This document shows positions 58,859-64,000 of a stretch of 64,000 nucleotides of DNA, one piece after another (position 1 is the stretch's first letter; each line of letters starts with the position of its first letter). This stretch comes from Ensifer sp. Root278 (lineage in GTDB: Bacteria > Pseudomonadota > Alphaproteobacteria > Rhizobiales > Rhizobiaceae), in assembly GCF_001429285.1 (NCBI RefSeq), contig NZ_LMJJ01000034.1:187159-251158 (forward strand). The letters are read 5' to 3'. The notes under the pieces were generated by a model. It was not told the origin of the DNA. It did no database searches and worked only from the letters and a program-made list of their open reading frames with translations. Position numbers and translations under genes: made by a program.

Positions 58859-60976
58859 TTAGCGCGCCAACCTGACCCAGACCCTATTGTCGTGGAAGGC
58901 AGCACCGCCATAGGGCGCCACCGCATCGGCACCGGTCAGCACGTTGATCCCTTCCCCGTCGAGATGGGCGCCGTTCGGCCAGAGCCCCTCGGCGATCACA
59001 ACGCCGCGACGCGTTCCCCCGCCGATCTTCGCATGCAGGCGGATCTCACCACGCTGATTGCCGAGCTGAACGATATCGCCATCGGCGATGCCGAGTGCCT
59101 CGGCGTCTTCCGCATGGAGCATCACTTCCGGGCGCACTTCCTTCTGGATGGAGGACGGCGTCTCGGCAAAGGTCGAGTTGAGGAAGGAGCGGGCCGGCGA
59201 GGTCGCGAGGCGGAAGGGATGCTCGGCATCAGCGACCTCAATCAGGTCGACATGATCAGGAAACTCCGGCAGCGCTGCATGCGGCCCTTGAATGCCCATG
59301 GACTTCGGCGGCCGGTTCGCCGCCGGCGTTCCCGTCCAGTCCGGCTTGAAGCGGAACTTGCCGTCCGGATGACCGAAGCCTTTGAGGTAGTGCGCGTCTT
59401 CGAATGCCGGCTGGCAGTCCAGCCACTTCTCTTGTCTCATCTCCTCGTAGCCGATGCCGTAATTGGCGAGCAGCCGGTCGATATGCTGGCGCTCCGTCAG
59501 GCCGAAGCCGCCATGGTCGGCAACGCCCAAGCGCTTGGCCAGTTCCTCGATGACGAAGAGGTTGGTGCGCACGGTCGACGGCGGCTCCACCACCTTGGGG
59601 CCGATCAGGATGTGCTGGTGACCGCCGCCACGATAGAGATCGTCATGTTCGAGGAACATGGTGGCCGGCAGCACGATATCGGCAACGGCGGCCGTATCGG
59701 TCATGAACTGCTCGTGCACGGCGACGAAGAGATCATCGCGCAGGAAGCCACGCTTCACCAGCCGCTGTTCCGGCGCGACGTTCACCGGATTGGTGTTCTG
59801 GATCAGCATCGCGGTCACCGGACCACGGTGGCGCAGCGCCTCGGCATCACCGGTCAGCACGCGGCCGATCTGCGACTGGTCGAGCATGCGGACATCCGGA
59901 TCGTGGAAGGCCGAGCCCACCAGCTCGCGCTTGTCGAGCTTGAAGATGTCGTTGTTGGAGTGGAAGGCACCGCCGCCTTCATGCTTCCAGGAGCCAAGAA
60001 CGGTGGCGACGGAGGCCGCCGCATGGATGGCGACCGAGCCGTTGCGCTGGCGGGTAAAGCCGTAGCCGAGGCGGAAATAGGTTCTGGGCGTCGTTCCGAC
60101 AAGCTTGGCGAAGGCTTCGATTTCATCGACCGAAAGACCAGTGATGGCGGAAGCCCATTCCGGTCCGCGCGACTTGAGATGTGCTTCGAGCCCGGCGGGG
60201 TCGTCGGCGAATTCCGTCATATAGGCCCGGTCGGCATAGCCGTCGCGAAATGCGATGTGCATCACGGCGCAGGCGAGCGCTGCGTCGGTGCCGGGCTTCA
60301 AGACGAGACCCATATCTGCCTGTTTGACCGTCGGGTTGTCGTAAATGTCTATGACGACGATCTTTGCGCCGCGATCCTTGCGCGCCTTCACCGCGTGCGT
60401 CATTACGTTGACCTGGGTCGCGACAGCGTTCGTCCCCCAGATCACCACGCAATCGGCCTTGGCCATCTCGCGCGGATCGGGACCGCGAAGCGCCCCTGTC
60501 GCCATGGCGAAGCCGGTCCAGGCCATGTTGGTACAGATCGAGCCGAAGAAGCCGGAGTAACGCTTGGCGTGGCGCAGGCGCTCGATTGAATCGCGCTGCA
60601 CTTGCCCCATGGTTCCGGCATAGAAGTAGGGCCAGATCGCCTCCGCACCGTGTTTCTGCTCGGCGCGGATGAACTGGTCGGCGATCTCGTCGAGCGCCGC
60701 TTCCCAGCTGACGTCCTGCCAGTTGCCCTCGCCCTTGGCACCCTTGCGGCGCTGCGGCACCATGAGGCGGCCGGGATGGTAGATGCGCTCGGAATAGCGC
60801 GCCACCTTGGCGCAGATCACACCGGCGGTATAGGTGTTGGCGGAAGCGCCACGCACGCGGCCGATCCGCCCTTCGGCAGTCAGATCCACTTCCAGCACGC
60901 AAGCGGAGGGACAGTCGTGCGGACAGACCGAATGGCCGATCGATTTTTCTGCTTTGATGGGGGTCGCAACGTTCAT
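58859..60976 (-). CDS. Molybdopterin-dependent oxidoreductase
   Basis: A 705-residue protein of the DMSO reductase superfamily. A [4Fe-4S] cluster is bound by Cys18, Cys22, Cys26 and Cys55, and the Mo-bisMGD domains follow with VVIWGTNAVATQVNVM, LLEH-type VLPATMFLEHDDLYRGGG and a C-terminal dinucleotide-binding domain starting at about residue 585. No signal peptide and no neighbouring electron-transfer subunit are visible, so it is probably cytoplasmic and single-subunit. Substrate unknown. It is divergent from rlmJ. Confidence 0.92.
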   Translation of the reverse strand: MNVATPIKAEKSIGHSVCPHDCPSACVLEVDLTAEGRIGRVRGASANTYTAGVICAKVARYSERIYHPGRLMVPQRRKGAKGEGNWQDVSWEAALDEIADQFIRAEQKHGAEAIWPYFYAGTMGQVQRDSIERLRHAKRYSGFFGSICTNMAWTGFAMATGALRGPDPREMAKADCVVIWGTNAVATQVNVMTHAVKARKDRGAKIVVIDIYDNPTVKQADMGLVLKPGTDAALACAVMHIAFRDGYADRAYMTEFADDPAGLEAHLKSRGPEWASAITGLSVDEIEAFAKLVGTTPRTYFRLGYGFTRQRNGSVAIHAAASVATVLGSWKHEGGGAFHSNNDIFKLDKRELVGSAFHDPDVRMLDQSQIGRVLTGDAEALRHRGPVTAMLIQNTNPVNVAPEQRLVKRGFLRDDLFVAVHEQFMTDTAAVADIVLPATMFLEHDDLYRGGGHQHILIGPKVVEPPSTVRTNLFVIEELAKRLGVADHGGFGLTERQHIDRLLANYGIGYEEMRQEKWLDCQPAFEDAHYLKGFGHPDGKFRFKPDWTGTPAANRPPKSMGIQGPHAALPEFPDHVDLIEVADAEHPFRLATSPARSFLNSTFAETPSSIQKEVRPEVMLHAEDAEALGIADGDIVQLGNQRGEIRLHAKIGGGTRRGVVIAEGLWPNGAHLDGEGINVLTGADAVAPYGGAAFHDNRVWVRLAR

Positions 60977-61062
60977 GGCTTTTCTATATGGCATCGACAA
61001 ACGGGCTCAAAGAGCCAATCGTTCACCCATCGCAACAATTGATCCAGCCATCGGCGGCGCTC

Positions 61063-61932
61063 ATGAACTATCGGCACATCTACCATGCGGGCAATTTCGC
61101 CGACGTCCTGAAGCACGCGGTGCTGGCGCGGCTCGTCAGCTATCTTCAACAGAAGGAGAAGGCGTTTCGCGTGCTCGACACCCATGCCGGCACCGGGCTT
61201 TACGACCTATCGAGCGAAGAAGCGCAAAAGACCGGGGAATGGCGCGACGGCGTCGGCCGGCTTCTCGAGGGTGATCTACCCGCCGAAATCGCTGCGATCC
61301 TCGCCCCGTATCTCGAAACCATCCGTACGCTCAATCCCGGCAGCGAGCTGAAGCTTTATCCCGGCTCGCCGAAGCTTACGCGCATGCTCTTCCGTCCGCA
61401 GGACCGGCTGTCTGCCATGGAGTTGCACCCGGACGACTATGAAACCCTGCATCGGCTTTTCGACGGCGACTTCCAGAGCCGGATCACCGAACTGGACGGC
61501 TGGCTGGCGCTCGGCGCCCACCTGCCACCGAAAGAGAAGCGCGGGCTGATCCTCGTCGATCCGCCCTTTGAAAAGGAAGGCGAATACGAACGCCTCGCCG
61601 ATGGCCTGGCGCGCGCCTACCGGCGCTTTGCCGGCGGCATCTATTGCCTCTGGTATCCTTTGAAGCAGGGCGCGCCCATCAAGGCTTTCCACGAAGCACT
61701 GAAGGCGCTCGAAATTCCGAAGATGCTCTGCGCCGAACTGTCGGTCCGCAGCGACCGCGAAACCACCGGCCTCTCCGGCTCCGGTCTCATCATCGTCAAT
61801 CCACCCTTCACGCTGAAGGGCGAACTCGATCTGCTGCTGCCGTTCCTGAAAGCACGGTTGGCGCAGGATCGCTTCGCCTCCGCCCGCTGCTTCTGGCTGC
61901 GCGGTGAAGAACAGGCAACCCGAGGGGCTTGA
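61063..61932 (+). CDS. rlmJ: 23S rRNA (adenine-2030-N6)-methyltransferase RlmJ
   Basis: A 289-residue methyltransferase. MNYRHIYHAGNFADVLKHAV is the family N-terminus, LDTHAGTGLYDL the SAM loop and LVDPPFE the catalytic DPPF motif. A second NPPF lies near the end. The ATG at 61063 fits the conserved N-terminus, whereas the upstream part does not. It methylates A2030 of 23S rRNA. Confidence 0.95.
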   Translation: MNYRHIYHAGNFADVLKHAVLARLVSYLQQKEKAFRVLDTHAGTGLYDLSSEEAQKTGEWRDGVGRLLEGDLPAEIAAILAPYLETIRTLNPGSELKLYPGSPKLTRMLFRPQDRLSAMELHPDDYETLHRLFDGDFQSRITELDGWLALGAHLPPKEKRGLILVDPPFEKEGEYERLADGLARAYRRFAGGIYCLWYPLKQGAPIKAFHEALKALEIPKMLCAELSVRSDRETTGLSGSGLIIVNPPFTLKGELDLLLPFLKARLAQDRFASARCFWLRGEEQATRGA

Positions 61933-61983
61933 CGGACGGGCGCGACACACCGCAATCTCCTGTGACGATATAGGGAGACGCCC

Positions 61984-62424
61984 ATGACTCGCACGCTCGC
62001 AGCAACGCTTCTCATCTCGCTTTCCCTCGCCGCCGCCGCAGCGCCGGGCGCATCCGCCGCCGACTATATCGGCAGCGGCCAGGTCCAATCCTATAACGCA
62101 GGTGTTTGCAGCGAGTCCTCGGTGCTCGGTTTCATCACTTCGCGCTTCGAATACCGGGATGCGAACTACCTGCACGCCAATCTGTCGATCGCCGATATCC
62201 GCAACATGGGACAGAACCGGCAAGAGTTCCGCGATGAGACTCATCTGGTCGAGCGTGAATATTGCTATGCTACGGCGGTCATGACCGACGGCCAGCAGCG
62301 CTCGCTCTACTACCTCGTCGAACGCCCCTGGGGCTTTGCCGGCGTCGGCAGAAGCATCGAGTTCTGCGTCGGCGGGCTTGATCCCTGGTATGTCTATGGC
62401 GCGCATTGCGCCTCGCTCCGCTAA
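61984..62424 (+). CDS. Small exported protein of unknown function
   Basis: A 146-residue protein with a signal peptide cut near ASAA-D. The mature part has four cysteines (GVCSES, EYCYAT, IEFCVGG, GAHCAS), consistent with two disulfides. No domain was recognised. It ends two bases before the RNase T2 gene on the same strand, suggesting co-transcription. Confidence 0.8.
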   Translation: MTRTLAATLLISLSLAAAAAPGASAADYIGSGQVQSYNAGVCSESSVLGFITSRFEYRDANYLHANLSIADIRNMGQNRQEFRDETHLVEREYCYATAVMTDGQQRSLYYLVERPWGFAGVGRSIEFCVGGLDPWYVYGAHCASLR

Positions 62425-62426
62425 TC

Positions 62427-63143
62427 ATGAAAGCAATCCGGAATGCGCGCCGGCTTCTGCCGGCGCTTCTCGTTGCGGCTAGCCTGGCCGGCTGCAGCGA
62501 TCAGAGTACCGAGAAGGCGCCGCCGGCTGCCGAGACGAAACCTGCAAAAGCAATCGCCGCGGTGCCGGTCGGCAGCGGATTCGATTTCTATGTGCTTTCG
62601 CTCTCCTGGTCGCCGACCTGGTGCGGCGACAACGATCCCAACGGAAAATCCAGCCAATGCGAGATCGGCAGCAACCGCGGCCTGATTGTGCACGGCCTAT
62701 GGCCTCAGAACGAAAGAGGTTTCCCGGATTTCTGCCCGACGCGGCAATCGGACCGTGTGCCCTCCTCGCTCGGCAAGCGGTATCTCGATCTCATTCCGTC
62801 GATGGGCCTGATCGGCCATCAGTGGCGCAAGCACGGCACCTGTTCCGGGCTCAGTCAGGAGGACTACTTCGCCGTCACACGCGCGGCCTGGAACAGGCTC
62901 GCGCTACCAGCAGAACTCTCCCCGCCCCGGCAACAAACGAACATGTCCGTCAACGCGATCGAAAGCACGCTCGTCGCCCAAAACCCTGGCATGACAAAAG
63001 ACGCGGTCGCGGTTACGTGCGAAGGCAACATGCTCGAAGAAATCCGGATCTGCTTCGACAAGTCGCTGAATTTCCGATCCTGCCCGGCGGTCGATCGCCA
63101 GGCATGCAGGAAAGACAGCGTTTCACTGCCTCCGGCTCCATAG
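62427..63143 (+). CDS. Ribonuclease T2 family lipoprotein
   Basis: A 238-residue secreted ribonuclease. The lipobox SLAGC gives lipidation at Cys23. The two catalytic segments are present: CAS-1 as LIVHGLWPQNE and CAS-2 as HQWRKHGTCSGL. RNase T2 enzymes cleave RNA without base specificity outside the cytoplasm, here probably at the outer membrane facing the periplasm. It starts just after the small exported gene. Confidence 0.9.
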   Translation: MKAIRNARRLLPALLVAASLAGCSDQSTEKAPPAAETKPAKAIAAVPVGSGFDFYVLSLSWSPTWCGDNDPNGKSSQCEIGSNRGLIVHGLWPQNERGFPDFCPTRQSDRVPSSLGKRYLDLIPSMGLIGHQWRKHGTCSGLSQEDYFAVTRAAWNRLALPAELSPPRQQTNMSVNAIESTLVAQNPGMTKDAVAVTCEGNMLEEIRICFDKSLNFRSCPAVDRQACRKDSVSLPPAP

Positions 63144-63225
63144 GTATTTGTTCTTAGGCAATTCCGGACGCAATTCCGCTTCGCACTCTCGTCGGAATTG
63201 CTCTGGACCAGAAGAAAGACGCTCG

Positions 63226-63816
63226 ATGAAGATACTGTACTCTCCTGCCTCGCCCTATTCGAACAAGGTTCGGATGGCGGCGCATTATGCCGGGTTCTCC
63301 GCCGACAGCGTCCTGACCGACACCGGAGCCAATCCACCCGAACTGATCGGCAACAATCCGCTCGGCAAGATACCGACACTCATCCTTAACGATGGGCGTT
63401 CGGTCTATGACAGCCGCGCGATCATGCACTTCATCGATCGGGAAACGAAGGGCAAGCTTTACCCGAAGAACGCGGGCAAGCGGACCGATGTCGAGATCCT
63501 CGAAGCTTTGTGCGACGGTGTCTGCGACAGCCTGCTGGCGATCGTCTACGAGAAACGTTCACACCCGCCGGAGAAGGTGCATCAGCCCTGGATCGACCGG
63601 CAATGGGAAAAGGTCGAACGCAGCCTCGACCATCTGAACGCCAACCTGCCGAAGACCGGAGCCAAGCTCCATGGCGGCCATTTCGCCCTTGCGGCGATGC
63701 TGCGCTACATCGAGTTGCGCTTTGCCGGCGAATGGCAGAAGGGTCGCGCCAAACTCAAGAACTGGCCGGCGAAGTTCGAAAAGCACTTTCCCGACTATTC
63801 CAAGTTCAAAGCGTAG
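63226..63816 (+). CDS. Glutathione S-transferase family protein
   Basis: A 196-residue GST-like protein. The thioredoxin-fold half begins ILYSPASPYSNKVRMAA, with the Ser of SPYS in the usual activating position, and VYDSRAIMHFID carries the γ-Glu site. The C-terminal half is all-helical. The start at 63226 is chosen because the domain begins there. Role and electrophile unknown. Confidence 0.9.
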   Translation: MKILYSPASPYSNKVRMAAHYAGFSADSVLTDTGANPPELIGNNPLGKIPTLILNDGRSVYDSRAIMHFIDRETKGKLYPKNAGKRTDVEILEALCDGVCDSLLAIVYEKRSHPPEKVHQPWIDRQWEKVERSLDHLNANLPKTGAKLHGGHFALAAMLRYIELRFAGEWQKGRAKLKNWPAKFEKHFPDYSKFKA

Positions 63817-63831
63817 GAAACGCGCACAAAA

Positions 63832-63857
63832 AAGGCCGGGTCGCCCCGGCCTTCTTG
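63832..63857. terminator. Terminator between the GST gene and the porin gene
   Basis: AAGGCCGGG at 63832-63840 pairs with CCCGGCCTT at 63845-63853 around a four-base loop. A-run before and TTCTTGTTT after allow termination from both strands. Confidence 0.85.
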
Positions 63858-63877
63858 TTTGATCCGGCGAGAGCCGA

Positions 63878-64000
63878 TCAGAACTTCACGCCCATACCGA
63901 CGCGAACGCTGTGTTCGTCGTAACCGGAGGAGACGTTGGTGCCGCCCATCCGGAAGTCCTTCGAGCCGTAGTCCGTGTAACGGTACTCGACGCGTGCGGT
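63878..64000 (-). CDS. Outer membrane β-barrel protein, C-terminal part
   Basis: The last 40 codons of a minus-strand gene run in from the right edge. The peptide contains ARVEYRYTDYGS and ends VRVGMGVKF before TGA. Alternating residues and a final Phe are the marks of a β-barrel of the Omp25/Omp31 type common in rhizobia, where the last strand signals BAM insertion. The rest of the gene lies beyond the window. Confidence 0.82.
   Translation of the reverse strand, partial: TARVEYRYTDYGSKDFRMGGTNVSSGYDEHSVRVGMGVKF

Overview
The window reads as chromosomal sequence of a rhizobial alphaproteobacterium, most likely Sinorhizobium/Ensifer. Supporting signs are high-GC coding sequence; the order plsX-fabH-ihfA-MerR; glyA-nrdR-ribD-ribE near ribH-nusB; lpiA-acvB, ldtR and a groEL without groES; and several copies of a two-palindrome intergenic repeat of the rhizobial RIME type. 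About 60 protein genes, one tRNA gene and one gene remnant are supported. No rRNA, CRISPR array or complete insertion sequence was seen.

Layout. 1-2.03 kb is the end of an integrated element: a divergent gene start at the left edge, an HNH nuclease, a small helix-turn-helix protein overlapping a tyrosine integrase, ending against tRNA-Pro(GGG). 2.4-11.7 kb is housekeeping: a tiny lipoprotein, MerR, ihfA, fabH and plsX, a YceD protein, a cytochrome bc1 chaperone, bamE, the proton pyrophosphatase hppA and an MFS exporter. 11.7-18.5 kb holds the riboflavin genes (ribH-nusB and glyA-nrdR-ribD-ribE), separated by three plus-strand accessory genes and a HAD-phosphatase remnant. 18.7-30 kb holds an L,D-transpeptidase with its likely regulator LdtR, hemB, an RDD protein, the N-end-rule transferase bpt, a DMT exporter, a winged-helix regulator, parC and a large exported protein of unknown function.

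30.3-34.9 kb holds a cytochrome P450 overlapping a lipid A-type acyltransferase, a small conserved protein and the orphan groEL. 35-43.8 kb holds aspS, an MFS transporter, a Tat-exported multicopper oxidase, RNase D, a membrane nucleotide cyclase, and a DUF2000/AraC pair whose start codons overlap. 44-53.1 kb holds a phytase-like secreted protein convergent with ppx and ppk, then the Hda-type DnaA regulator, a PerM protein and purM-purN. 53.2-64 kb holds acvB-lpiA (lysyl-phosphatidylglycerol), a Nudix hydrolase, a CDF cation exporter, a molybdopterin oxidoreductase divergent from rlmJ, a secreted protein with an RNase T2 lipoprotein, a GST-like protein and the C-terminus of an outer-membrane barrel.

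How the genes fit together. Most are core functions: fatty acid and phospholipid initiation, riboflavin and one-carbon metabolism, haem, purines, polyphosphate and envelope maintenance. The envelope theme recurs in bamE, the L,D-transpeptidase with LdtR, lpiA-acvB, the P450/acyltransferase pair and the final porin. The least explained parts are the P450/acyltransferase module, the overlapping xis/int-like genes at the island end, the nucleotide cyclase with an altered substrate-specifying position, and the RIME-like elements set against gene ends.
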